Shown: positions 25,655 to 33,705 of the stretch, in pieces
Layout of the letters: each line of letters opens with the position of its first letter
How positions within the stretch are numbered: position 1 is the stretch's first letter
Assembly (NCBI GenBank): GCA_003153505.1
Contig: PLZA01000024.1
Span: 1 to 40,625, forward strand
DNA length: 40,625 nucleotides
Source of the DNA: Candidatus Dormiibacterota bacterium
GTDB taxonomy: Bacteria > Chloroflexota > Dormibacteria > Aeolococcales > Aeolococcaceae
Reading direction: 5' to 3'
The notes under the pieces: model-generated
What the model was told of the DNA's origin: nothing
Database searches by the model: none
The model's input: the letters and a program-made list of their open reading frames with translations, nothing else
Translations under genes and position numbers: made by a program

Positions 25655-25758
25655 GACGCTCGTGATCCCCTCCCGTCGTCAACCTTGGCCACCGTGAAGG
25701 CGGTGTCCGCTCGATCGATGATTTGGACTGTCCTGGCCCGCACGAGCAGCGGTGCTCT

Positions 25759-26871
25759 CTAACGCCGCACTGGGAAGGCGTTGAACCGCCCGGCCGGCAT
25801 CCAAGGCGACGGCTCCTGCATGCGAGGAGTCAGGAGCGAGCCAAGGTCCCAACGTCCGAATCGGTCGCGGACGAACGCCGCATGGTTCTGCATGACGGTG
25901 CTCACCACGGCCTCGCCTACCGACGCCCGGACGGCGAGCTCGCCGAGGGCCAGCGGGAAGCGAGCCTCGGCAAGAATGCGCGCCAGGTGCATGTGGATCG
26001 TCGGTGGGCGAGGATCCTCCCTGAGGTGCTCCTTCAGGAAGCCGTGGGCAGCCTCATGGCGGCTGTGCATGTCCACCGCGGTCGCGATGAGCGTGCTGGT
26101 CGCAGAGCCCATGCCACGGGCAACCTGGGAATCGAGGACGAGCTTGCGCCGATCTTCGTCCCACAGGAACCACACCGCACCGAGGGCAAGGAGTGCGCCC
26201 AGTAACAGCGTGGCAGGCCGGCCGATCGTCGCCTCAGCCGTGCGATATAGGCTGACGGCCTGGGTTGTTGCGACCTCCATTGACTTGGCGGTTGCGAGGT
26301 ATGCGACGGCACCAACTGACGAAAGCTGGGCCTCGTCAACCGTGGCGACAGCGTGAGCGAGCCAGAGCTCCCGCCCCATTCCAAGCACACCCAGATCGTT
26401 GTCTTCGGTCCATGCCCGTACGCCGAGCAGCGCGGTGAGCAGGGCGAGGGGGCCGTCACTGCCCCGGGCGTACACGGTCAGCACGTCGGGGTGATCGCCG
26501 AGCTCGGGAACGAGGTCGGCAACGTCGACCACGCGAAGCCGTGGTCGGTATTGCGTTTCCCATTGGGTGCGTGCCAGCTCAAGCTCGACGTTGGCCTTGG
26601 CCGCATGCATTGGCAGATCGCGATCAATCTCACCGATGACATTTGGGGTCGCGAAAACACGGGCTGCGCCAAGGTGGAGCGCCTGCCAGAGGCGAGTTCG
26701 CTCCGGCTGCCGGCGAATGAGGCGAAAGAGGTCGTGGCGCAACGGCCCAGTGTCGATAGTCGCGAACGAGGCAGGAGGGAATTGCCCGGGTCGCGGCCGC
26801 GAGGAGGGCGTTGGGATCAGGGTTGGGGATGGGGTCGCCTCGCCCGGGCGGTTGCCGTCGTTGCCGTGCAC
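25759..26871 (-). CDS. PIN-domain protein with a central membrane segment
   Basis: About 370 residues from GTG 26871, which has AAGG 9 nt upstream; the frame is open to 27009, but that part overlaps the divergent promoter. After a proline-rich N-terminus comes a PIN-like nuclease domain: FATIDTGPLRHDLFRLI (first Asp), TPNVIGEIDRDLP (Glu) and VRAWTEDNDLGVLG (Asp pair). A membrane segment follows (TLLLGALLALGAVWFLW), then a helical C-terminal domain (MHSRHEAAHGFLKEHL, PLALGELAVRASVGEAVV). PIN domains cut RNA. With the SIR2 gene downstream and an Mrr-like gene divergent, it is probably part of a defence cluster. A PIN protein with a mid-protein membrane helix is unusual. Confidence 0.75.
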   Translation of the reverse strand: MHGNDGNRPGEATPSPTLIPTPSSRPRPGQFPPASFATIDTGPLRHDLFRLIRRQPERTRLWQALHLGAARVFATPNVIGEIDRDLPMHAAKANVELELARTQWETQYRPRLRVVDVADLVPELGDHPDVLTVYARGSDGPLALLTALLGVRAWTEDNDLGVLGMGRELWLAHAVATVDEAQLSSVGAVAYLATAKSMEVATTQAVSLYRTAEATIGRPATLLLGALLALGAVWFLWDEDRRKLVLDSQVARGMGSATSTLIATAVDMHSRHEAAHGFLKEHLREDPRPPTIHMHLARILAEARFPLALGELAVRASVGEAVVSTVMQNHAAFVRDRFGRWDLGSLLTPRMQEPSPWMPAGRFNAFPVRR

Positions 26872-27008
26872 GGGAGATCGCCTTTTGAACCTGGACCAGG
26901 ACCAAATGCCCCGGACCGGCCATCCTACTACGTACGGATGTTTGGTTGCACAAGCGCGATCAGCGCCTGACCGCCGAGCAGGCTCACATGGCGACGCACC
27001 TGAGGGCA

Positions 27009-27044
27009 TTGGTCCGGTGGTCTGCCGTCACCGATACTGGGACC
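27009..27044 (+). promoter_or_regulatory. Promoter for leaderless Mrr-like gene
   Basis: TTGGTC (27009-27014), an 18-bp spacer and GATACT (27033-27038), then 6 nt to GTG 27045. This supports a leaderless start there rather than at the farther upstream ATG. Confidence 0.5.
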
Positions 27045-30000
27045 GTGGCAACGCATCCGCTTCCAGCCTATATGCATGGCGATCCAAACCCGCTCGCCGA
27101 CACGCCCATCCAGGACGATGACGAGGACGTACTTCCATTCGGCCGCATGAGGTGGCGCAACTTTGAGCGGCTCAACCTCGCAATCGCGACCAGGGTGGAT
27201 GGTCTGCGCGATGCAGTCGAGTACGGGTTGCCCGGGGAGAAGCAAGATGGAATCGACTTCGTCGGGCGAAAGGGTGGCACCAACGCTGCGTATCAAGTGC
27301 GTCGCCGCAAGGCGAACCTGACTGCACGGGCAGTGCGGAAGGCAGTCGAGGAGTTCGTCAAGTACCGGCCATTGAGTGCACGGCGTTTTGTCCTCTGCAC
27401 CGCGAAGCCGGCACGTGCTACGGCAGTAGTCCGGGAGCTGGATGTACTCCGTCAGGAGCATCCAGATCTCGATCTCGCCATTTGGGGCGCGGAGTGGCTT
27501 ACCGCGATCCTTTGCGAGCATCCGGACCTGGTCGTGCGGTTCTTCAATGCGGCCTATCGGGAACGCTTCTGCGGGATCGCCGGCGAGCGAGCGCTCCCTC
27601 GGCCCGTCGGGGCTGGGACTCCCTCTATCGTTGAAGCCGTGCTCCGAGGCCCTGTCAAAGCCTTGGGCCTACAGAACGACCTTCGGGCGGCTGAGGGCTC
27701 GTCCGACCCGCATGTCCAAGCCACCTCTTATCGGGCGTTGGCAGACGCGCTGCGTCTCAGCCCGTATCGCTCACTTGCGCGATCGATGCGCCAGCGCGAA
27801 GCGAGCGCCCTGATTGAAACCGGCGAAGTCGACGAAGCATGTTCGGTCTGGCTCGCACTCGCGGTCGATCAGATTGACGCTGGCCTCGCTCCACCAGGCC
27901 CGGTTTCCCTCTTCAGGGTGCGGGACCGCCTAAGCGACGCGAAGCCGCAGATAGCTGCCCGCTATCGAGCAGTTCAGGCCCGACTCTTGTGGCTCACGAA
28001 CCCAATCGCCGGTCTGGACGCGTTGGAGAGTGGGTATCGAGAACTCGCAGAGGCACAAGATCCGTGGTTCCCGCGCGCGGCACTGTGGTGGGCAGAGGCT
28101 GCGTTGGTGGAGGAGCACTTCAGTGATGTAGAGCAGGGGCGAGAACGGCTGCTGGAGGCGATTGCCGCTGCGGACGATGAGGCGCTTACCGTCCGGCTGC
28201 GGCTGGTCTTGGCCGAGGTCTCGGGCGATTGGACACTCCTCGTTCGCGAGGCACGTGTCGGGCTTCTCGCAGCAGAGGACGCTGGGCTCGTGCATAGCCG
28301 TCTGGGGCGAATACTGGCGTGGAACGGTGATCCGTCGGGATCCATTGATTCATACCGTCAGGCGCTTGAGCCGCTGATGCGGGCTGGACTCGAAGGCGAT
28401 TCGCGGGCCGTACTCGAGTCCATCTGGAGAGCGCAGGTGAGCTATGGACCCCTGGAGGATGCAGACACGACCGCCTTGCTCCTGCCGACTTTTACCGAGG
28501 GTCGTACCCGGCTCGGCGATCGTTATGACCCTCGGGAATCGGCGCTCGAATATCTGCATAGCGAGAACTGGTCAAGCGCTCACGCGGAGGTCAAACGGCT
28601 GATTTGGGAGGCACGTATCTCAGGCCACTTTGACCGCGAGCTTCGAGCGAGACAACTGCTGGGAGATGTCTACGCGCGCACCGGCGACCATGCTGCTGCG
28701 GTGGGAAACTACATCCGGAGTGGTAACAACAAGGAGGCTGCGCGCGAAGGTACCTTCCTGGCATCGCCCTTGAATGTGCTTCCAGAATTGCATACGGGGG
28801 CTCCCTGGGTCGTTGCCACTGCGCTCTCGGTGGTGCATGTTGACGGCGATCGGCGGAGCATGGAGGACGCAGCCCTCATTGCTCGGAGGGCGCTCGAGCT
28901 CGGTCGTGGTATGCCTCAGTCGTTGTTGGGTCCTCAGGTCAACACGCAGGCGCTCGCGGCACTTGCCGGTCTGGTGATCCAGATACCCGACGACGTGGCT
29001 CTCGCTGTGCTTGAGTCGCTTGCGACACTCATCGTCCGTGAACCGGATACGAGTCGGCGCACCGATGAATCAATGCTGCAATTGCTGGCCGGCTTCTACG
29101 ACTACCATCCATCGCTCAAGGCGCGCGCACGCGACGCTTTGCTTCTGGCTACGTCTCAGTCCGTTGTCGGGGGCGATGTCATCGACGTGCTTGCCGCTCG
29201 AGTGGCATCAGACACCGAGTTGGAAGTGGAACTCCAGCATCGGTCAGATCGAGGTGAACTCTCAGCATCCTTGGCGCTTGTATACGCGGGGGTGTCTGTC
29301 CCCTCCGTCGTTAGCTACGTAGAATCGATGGTTGATGCATTCCTTGAGCGGGACGAGCCTGAGACGACGAATGTGCTGAGGATAGACACCAGCGTGGGTA
29401 ATGTAGGTGTGCTCGCCCGTCTGGCGGACCCAACCCGCCAAGCCATGGTCGCCGACGCGCTGATTCGGAGAGCTACCAACGCTCGAGATATAGAACTGCA
29501 TCGTGCGGCCGCACTCCGGGGCTTGTATAACCTCAGCGACCAACTCGGCGATACACAACGAGACGGCCTGCTTCTGCGGTGCCTACAGCTCGCGGATCCA
29601 GCGTCAGCTCTGAGCGACCTGGATGCCTTCTTTCGACAGACGCAGCATCCATTGTCAGCCACCCGAATACTCCTCGGCGCCGGTGAGCTACACCGCTGGG
29701 CGTTGCTTGGCGCTGCACGGATGGCTCGGATCGCCGATCAGATGACTCTTGTCGTTCCCTTCTTGGAGTCGCTGCTCCTGTCGGGGGATGATGCTGATCT
29801 CATTGTCGCCGCGCAACTTCTCCAGCTCCTGCACGCGGGAGGCGTGGACCCGCTCGCCGTGCAGTCGATGGCTGGGCACTCATCCGCTCATGTCCGCGCC
29901 GCCGCAGCTTCGATCGTTAGTTCAATGGAGCACCCGGAACACGAGCTCTGCATGAAGCTCGCTGGTGACTCCGATAGCGTGGTTCGCCTTCGCATGGCTC

Positions 30001-30125
30001 TCGGACTTGCTCGAGTGGCAGCGCACGATGATGCCCTCGCGAACTCGATTCGACAGTCGCTGAGCGGTGATCCGAGCGCCAGGGTGCGTTATTACGCTGG
30101 GCGCGAACCGGGCGACGAGCGGTAG
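27045..30125 (+). CDS. Mrr-like restriction nuclease domain with long helical-repeat C-terminus (putative defence protein)
   Basis: About 1026 residues from GTG 27045 (frame open to 26946). Residues about 30-155 look like an Mrr/PD-(D/E)XK domain: FGRMRWRNFERLNLAIA, KQDGIDFVGRKGG, AAYQVRRRKANLTARAVRKAVEEF, then the strand pattern RRFVLCTAKPAR and LDLAIWGAEWLTAIL. The usual Q-x-K active-site lysine seems to read as arginine (QVR), so cleavage competence is uncertain. The remaining 850 residues are alpha-helical TPR- and HEAT-like repeats (YRALADALRLSPY, AVGNYIRSGNNKEAAREG, ADLIVAAQLLQLLHAGGVDPLAVQSMAGHS, SDSVVRLRMALGLARV). Nuclease plus a large repeat sensor matches single-protein anti-phage designs. 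It is divergent from the PIN-SIR2 pair. Confidence 0.8.
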   Translation: MATHPLPAYMHGDPNPLADTPIQDDDEDVLPFGRMRWRNFERLNLAIATRVDGLRDAVEYGLPGEKQDGIDFVGRKGGTNAAYQVRRRKANLTARAVRKAVEEFVKYRPLSARRFVLCTAKPARATAVVRELDVLRQEHPDLDLAIWGAEWLTAILCEHPDLVVRFFNAAYRERFCGIAGERALPRPVGAGTPSIVEAVLRGPVKALGLQNDLRAAEGSSDPHVQATSYRALADALRLSPYRSLARSMRQREASALIETGEVDEACSVWLALAVDQIDAGLAPPGPVSLFRVRDRLSDAKPQIAARYRAVQARLLWLTNPIAGLDALESGYRELAEAQDPWFPRAALWWAEAALVEEHFSDVEQGRERLLEAIAAADDEALTVRLRLVLAEVSGDWTLLVREARVGLLAAEDAGLVHSRLGRILAWNGDPSGSIDSYRQALEPLMRAGLEGDSRAVLESIWRAQVSYGPLEDADTTALLLPTFTEGRTRLGDRYDPRESALEYLHSENWSSAHAEVKRLIWEARISGHFDRELRARQLLGDVYARTGDHAAAVGNYIRSGNNKEAAREGTFLASPLNVLPELHTGAPWVVATALSVVHVDGDRRSMEDAALIARRALELGRGMPQSLLGPQVNTQALAALAGLVIQIPDDVALAVLESLATLIVREPDTSRRTDESMLQLLAGFYDYHPSLKARARDALLLATSQSVVGGDVIDVLAARVASDTELEVELQHRSDRGELSASLALVYAGVSVPSVVSYVESMVDAFLERDEPETTNVLRIDTSVGNVGVLARLADPTRQAMVADALIRRATNARDIELHRAAALRGLYNLSDQLGDTQRDGLLLRCLQLADPASALSDLDAFFRQTQHPLSATRILLGAGELHRWALLGAARMARIADQMTLVVPFLESLLLSGDDADLIVAAQLLQLLHAGGVDPLAVQSMAGHSSAHVRAAAASIVSSMEHPEHELCMKLAGDSDSVVRLRMALGLARVAAHDDALANSIRQSLSGDPSARVRYYAGREPGDER

Positions 30126-30385
30126 CCGCAGTTGGGGCAGCAGCAACCGTAGGCGCCCACTACTGATGGGCGTTGTGTGCGCGACTGGCAGTTGGGGCAA
30201 CGGGGAGGCGTGGTGACGGCGTGGAGGAGGGTGCTCTCGGCGGTGACGAGAGCGCTCGCTATTCCGAACTCCTGGCTCTCGTTGCCTTCCGATGTGAGCG
30301 AAAGGATGGTGAGGACGGCGGCGCTTGCATTGAGAGCGGCCCAGAGATCGTAGCCATCGGGACCAGGGCTATGACTGACGTCCAT
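30092..30385 (-). CDS. Small C-terminal zinc-ribbon protein
   Basis: 97 residues. I chose the ATG at 30385 because GGAGG lies 7 nt upstream. The first 60 residues are helical and alanine-rich (YDLWAALNASAAVLTILSL). The C-terminus has PRCPNCQSR...YGCCCPNCGYRSS, two CPxC knuckles of a zinc ribbon. Its 3' end overlaps the end of the Mrr-like gene by 34 bp in convergent orientation. Role unknown; a nucleic-acid or protein-binding accessory is possible. Confidence 0.65.
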   Translation of the reverse strand: MDVSHSPGPDGYDLWAALNASAAVLTILSLTSEGNESQEFGIASALVTAESTLLHAVTTPPRCPNCQSRTQRPSVVGAYGCCCPNCGYRSSPGSRPA

Positions 30386-30525
30386 AGGAATTCCTCCGTG
30401 AGATGTCGGCGATAGGAATAGTACCATGGCTCATGGATGCGAGTATATCTCACCCTGTGGGGAGGGGGAGGGAGGGAGGCGATGAACCTTGACGGCACGC
30501 GGCCCCGCCTGTAGGATCAGGCGGC

Positions 30526-30837
30526 ATGGCTGGCGAGGCGGAGTACCTGAGGACGCACGCAGAGATGGCCTCCGTGCTGCGTGCGGCGATTCGTGAGGAG
30601 GAGCTCCATAGCGGTGATGCGAGCTATGACGGCTGGACCTGGGATCGGGTGAGGGCATATCCCGCGTCGTTGATGGCCATGGTCATTGGCGGCGTCATCC
30701 GGGTGAGCTTCAAGTCCAACAGCCAGACTCGATACCTTCTTGTGAACCGCGCCGCAACCAAGCTGGCGCTCGCGGGCGTCGGGTCGCGAGGTTCGACAGT
30801 TGTCCGGCGAAAGAGACCGATCTCGCGAAAGAGATAG
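30526..30837 (+). CDS. Small basic hypothetical protein
   Basis: 103 residues, ATG with a modest AGGA about 10 nt upstream. The N-terminal part is acidic (YLRTHAEMASVLRAAIREEELHSGD). The centre has a helix and strands that could form a winged helix (RVRAYPASLMAMVIGGVIRVSFKSNSQTRYLLV). The tail is very basic (STVVRRKRPISRKR), suggesting DNA binding. Family not recognised. It ends just before degenerate att-like repeat D. Confidence 0.5.
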   Translation: MAGEAEYLRTHAEMASVLRAAIREEELHSGDASYDGWTWDRVRAYPASLMAMVIGGVIRVSFKSNSQTRYLLVNRAATKLALAGVGSRGSTVVRRKRPISRKR

Positions 30838-30865
30838 GACATCGGGCGCCCCAAAGGGTAGAAGA

Positions 30866-30972
30866 CTCATTCCAACCATTTCCCACGATGCACTCTAAGT
30901 CGAACTCCCGAATCGAGAAGTAGGTGCTGGTCTGGGGAATCAGCCGTCGCAGGGTCGAGTGCGCGTGACCCG
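30866..30972 (+). repeat. att-like repeat D (degenerate, core mutated)
   Basis: TCATTCCAACCATTTCCCACGATGCACTC, GTCGAACTCC and AGGTGCTGGTCTGGGGAATCAGCCGTCGCAGGGTCGAG follow the order of copies C and E. The T loop (GGTCGAGTG) and acceptor strand (GTGACCCG) no longer form a tRNA half. No GATTCCA arms are seen on its left, where the small basic gene ends. Confidence 0.65.
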
Positions 30973-31004
30973 TTCAGGCGTAGAAACGTGGCTCCCTCTG
31001 CCCT

Positions 31005-31016
31005 TAGAATCGAGTT
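31005..31016 (+). promoter_or_regulatory. -10 element for a leaderless start
   Basis: TAGAAT (31005-31010) ends 6 nt before GTG 31017, with no Shine-Dalgarno sequence. Confidence 0.45.
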
Positions 31017-31301
31017 GTGAGCATTGAAAACCTGCGTGCTGAGTACCTCAGACTTCGAACCTTGGACAATTCCGGTGAGCGGGGTGTGAGAACGCATCAG
31101 GAATACGTTGCCGCCGCCCGGGCGTACGCCGAGGAGCTCGCGAAGGTAATGACAGAATCCGGCCAGTATCTGGCCGGTGAACAGCTTGAGGCAGCGATGG
31201 CTCGTATCGAAATAGCGACACGACCTCACGATCAGGATGCAGCCCTGGTGAAGCTCAGAGCTTCCATCGATGAGGCACACGCACTGGGAGGTAGCGGATG
31301 A
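31017..31301 (+). CDS. Small helical hypothetical protein
   Basis: 94 residues, GTG start, likely leaderless. Nearly all helix and strongly charged (NLRAEYLRLRTLDNSGERGVRTHQEYVAAARAYAEELAKVM, LEAAMARIEIATR). No family recognised. Its stop overlaps the start of the next gene (ATGA), so the two are translationally coupled. Confidence 0.6.
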   Translation: MSIENLRAEYLRLRTLDNSGERGVRTHQEYVAAARAYAEELAKVMTESGQYLAGEQLEAAMARIEIATRPHDQDAALVKLRASIDEAHALGGSG

Positions 31302-31498
31302 ACTGCGCCAACTGCGGCAAGGCAATGACGCTCACTGCGGGAGACGTGTTTACGATCCACCGGGGAGATTGCCTGGGGGACGAGAAGTGTCACCCGGTCG
31401 TTGTTTGCTCCGTTCCGTGCGAACAGGCGATGGCGACCGCCGAGGCATGCACCACCGAGTCCGGGGAAACGTTCGGGGCCCGTTCCGGTCACGCATAA
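31298..31498 (+). CDS. Small cysteine-rich (zinc-binding) protein
   Basis: 66 residues beginning MNCANCGKAM, a CxxC knuckle. Further cysteines in DCLGDEKCHP and VVCSVPCEQAM give at least two more metal-ligand pairs, so it is probably a zinc-ribbon or treble-clef protein. It is coupled to the preceding helical gene by a four-base overlap. Function unknown. Confidence 0.6.
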   Translation: MNCANCGKAMTLTAGDVFTIHRGDCLGDEKCHPVVVCSVPCEQAMATAEACTTESGETFGARSGHA

Positions 31499-31606
31499 AG
31501 GTCCGCTGCCGCAGCTGGAGGTGTCGAACCCGGTCGTGTCGGGTTGTTGATCCGCAGCCTGTCATGTCCCGATCGAACACTGGACAGCCCGCCCACACCA
31601 AAATTG

Positions 31607-32176
31607 TCATCGGTGGCGGCCGCAACCTGGTGGACATAGCCTGCTCCGTGGAGCGTCCGGCAGCCGAGAACTTCTGCGCATCCGGCCCCAGCTGGCCCAC
31701 AACACCGCGCAGTCAACAAGGTCCTCGCGGACGATGATGTCGATCAGGTCAAGGGTCTGAGCAGTAGCGACTCCTAGAGCCTTCGCGACGTTGAATCCAT
31801 CGCGATCGTCGATTAATGCTATGCCATCTATCCTTCGCGCGGCGACGATCGTCGCGGACTCGCCGGTGTGCATGCTGGGGGGATCGTCGGCTCTGCGTAG
31901 GCGTTGACGGATCTCGTCTATCTCGAGTTGCGCGCCCACATCGGTCAGGTCTATCGCCGGCTGCCAGCGAGCGCGCATGACCTTCCTGAGAGCATCGATT
32001 CCCCTGGCATTGATCCGGTACACGATCTCATCGCGAACAGCATCGGCAATTCTTGCACGGCCTCCAAAGCGACCCCAGAAACAGCCCCACAGATCGTCGC
32101 CTGCCGAACCGAACCCCTCCAACAGACCGGTGTCACATATCAGAAACCTTGGGGCGGGCTGGCTCAGGTTCGTCAC
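31607..32176 (-). CDS. PIN-domain nuclease-like protein, coupled to an XRE-ImmA gene
   Basis: 189 residues. PIN motifs in order: FLICDTGLLEGF (Asp), IADAVRDEIVYR (Glu), MHTGESATIVAARRIDGIALIDDRDG (Glu and two Asp). The last 30 residues, arginine- and proline-rich, are not PIN-like and may be read-through of a damaged end. The start overlaps the stop of the upstream XRE-ImmA/IrrE gene by four bases. PIN proteins beside an XRE-peptidase gene form a recognised toxin-antitoxin-like arrangement, in which this would be the RNase and the upstream product its regulator. Confidence 0.8.
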   Translation of the reverse strand: MTNLSQPAPRFLICDTGLLEGFGSAGDDLWGCFWGRFGGRARIADAVRDEIVYRINARGIDALRKVMRARWQPAIDLTDVGAQLEIDEIRQRLRRADDPPSMHTGESATIVAARRIDGIALIDDRDGFNVAKALGVATAQTLDLIDIIVREDLVDCAVLWASWGRMRRSSRLPDAPRSRLCPPGCGRHR

Positions 32177-33318
32177 ACAAGGAGGGATGCATCAGGCTCG
32201 TATGCATGCGGGTGTATGCCCTCGCCGGCCAGCTGCAGCCGAAGCGCCTCAGCATCGTCCTCTCCCAAGAGATCGGCAACTGGCCCGATACCGATAAGCC
32301 CAGAGCGATAAGCATCGAAGCATCGGGTCTCCAGCCGCGAGGGGGGACGTCGAACATTCATGCATTCTCGGTAGGCAACGTTCCACTCGGTGCGGAACCC
32401 GAGGCTTGTCGAGAGGGCAGCTGGTCCAATCGCTAGGAGACGCGCTCTCCGGTCCTCATTGATCAGACCCGCCTCAATTAGTTGGATCAGAAGTGCCTGA
32501 AGACTGATTCCATATGAGTACATGACAGACATAATCACGGCGTCATCAGTCGCGTCGCCGAGTTCTCGTCTCGCCGCGGAGATCGGCAATAGGAAGTGCC
32601 GGGCGAACGCATTGGCTCGGACCTCCTCGGACGAACCGATTGGGTCACCCTCGCATTCAACACGCACCTCGATAGGGTCCCCGCAGAGGATATGGCAGAC
32701 CTCGTGCGCTACCGTGAATCGCTGGCGTCCTTTCGCACACGACGAATTCGCCATCGCGAGGGCGCGACCTTCGATCAGCACACAAAGTCCCGCGACATCG
32801 TCGGGCATGGGCTCAAGGCTCACGTCGATACCCATGCGGCGCTCAACAAGCTCGGACAATTCGGGGAGCGGCCCATCAGGCAATCTGAGGTGGTCGCGCA
32901 CAACGCCAGCGAGGCGTCGCCCTTGCGAGCTTGGTGTGCCTGACGTCGGCACCGGTACATCCGGGACGGCCACCTTGGGGGTCGCGGTAACGCCGAGTTG
33001 ATCGAGAAGGCCCTCCAACTCGAACAATCTCCGAGCTCGGCCTTGCGCGGAACGCAAATGATCGGGGACGGCGGCTGCGTCCACGCGGTGGGCCATCGCC
33101 ATAGCCCGTACGGGCTCCGCGCGTCCAAGGAGGTCGCGCACGCTCGCGCCGAGTGCCTCTGCGATCAGGGCGAGTTCGAAAGCTGAGACGTTGCGCTCGC
33201 CCTTCTCAAGCCGCAGCACGGCATATCTGTTGGATCCGATTTTCTCGCCGAGCTCCTGCTGGGTCATCTCAGCCTGAACCCGGGCGGCAGCGATACGGCG
33301 TCCCATCTCCATCTCCAT
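32173..33318 (-). CDS. XRE-family regulator with ImmA/IrrE metallopeptidase domain
   Basis: 381 residues. Residues 5-65 are a typical XRE helix-turn-helix (ARVQAEMTQQELGEKIGSNRYAVLRLEKGERNVSAFEL). Residues about 155-290 are an ImmA/IrrE-type zinc peptidase: RFTVAHEVCHILCGDP (HEVCH, residues 205-209) and SSEEVRANAFARHFLLP (third ligand Glu). In related phage, ICE and toxin-antitoxin regulators the peptidase cleaves a repressor or antitoxin in response to damage. It starts at an ATG 7 nt after a TAGGAT -10 box that overlaps a palindrome, which implies autoregulation. It is coupled to the PIN gene downstream and divergent from a LexA-box operon. Confidence 0.9.
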   Translation of the reverse strand: MEMEMGRRIAAARVQAEMTQQELGEKIGSNRYAVLRLEKGERNVSAFELALIAEALGASVRDLLGRAEPVRAMAMAHRVDAAAVPDHLRSAQGRARRLFELEGLLDQLGVTATPKVAVPDVPVPTSGTPSSQGRRLAGVVRDHLRLPDGPLPELSELVERRMGIDVSLEPMPDDVAGLCVLIEGRALAMANSSCAKGRQRFTVAHEVCHILCGDPIEVRVECEGDPIGSSEEVRANAFARHFLLPISAARRELGDATDDAVIMSVMYSYGISLQALLIQLIEAGLINEDRRARLLAIGPAALSTSLGFRTEWNVAYRECMNVRRPPSRLETRCFDAYRSGLIGIGPVADLLGEDDAEALRLQLAGEGIHPHAYEPDASLLV

Positions 33319-33325
33319 GTGCTGT

Positions 33326-33345
33326 ATCCTAGCATGAATGTGCTA
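33326..33345 (-). promoter_or_regulatory. -10 box and probable operator of the XRE-ImmA gene
   Basis: TAGGAT on the minus strand (33326-33331) lies 7 nt before ATG 33318. The perfect inverted repeat TAGCA-N6-TGCTA (33330-33345) overlaps it, the usual position for an XRE autorepressor. Confidence 0.55.
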
Positions 33346-33394
33346 AAGATGCACAGAGTAGGCACGTGGCTCGCACAGTTCGCTAGATACCTCC

Positions 33395-33412
33395 TACGAT
33401 GAACATATGTTC
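33395..33412 (+). promoter_or_regulatory. -10 box and LexA/SOS-type palindrome
   Basis: TACGAT (33395-33400) is followed directly by the perfect palindrome GAACATATGTTC (33401-33412), which fits the actinobacterial SOS box core GAAC-N4-GTTC. It would sit on the transcription start of the DUF2188 operon. Confidence 0.6.
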
Positions 33413-33453
33413 GGTAATCGACCCTCAAACCCGGTGCAGCAAAAGGAGACGGC

Positions 33454-33690
33454 ATGCCTCGTAACGATCGATACGTAGTCCCGAGCCCCAAGGGCGGCTG
33501 GGGCGTCAAAGGTCCTGGCGCACAACGATCGAGTGGCCACCATCGCACGCAGGTTGAGGCAATCGACCAGGCTCGTCAGATCGTTCACAACCTCGGGGGC
33601 GGTGAGTTGGTCGTCCAGAACGCGCACGGGCGGATCCGCGAGAAGGACACGATTGCGCCCGCAAAGGATCCCTTTCCACCCGCCGGATAG
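33454..33690 (+). CDS. DUF2188-type small protein
   Basis: 78 residues beginning with AAAGGAG about 6 nt before the ATG. It matches the DUF2188 pattern: YVVPSPKGGWGVKGPGAQRSSGHH, then TQVEAIDQARQI, GGGELVVQNAHGRIREKD and DPFPP. These small alpha/beta proteins resemble a double-stranded RNA-binding or KOW-like fold, but their role is not established. It is first in an operon with two single-span membrane proteins, under a LexA-type palindrome, which suggests induction by DNA damage. Confidence 0.75.
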   Translation: MPRNDRYVVPSPKGGWGVKGPGAQRSSGHHRTQVEAIDQARQIVHNLGGGELVVQNAHGRIREKDTIAPAKDPFPPAG

Positions 33691-33705
33691 CCAGTTGGTA
33701 ACGAC

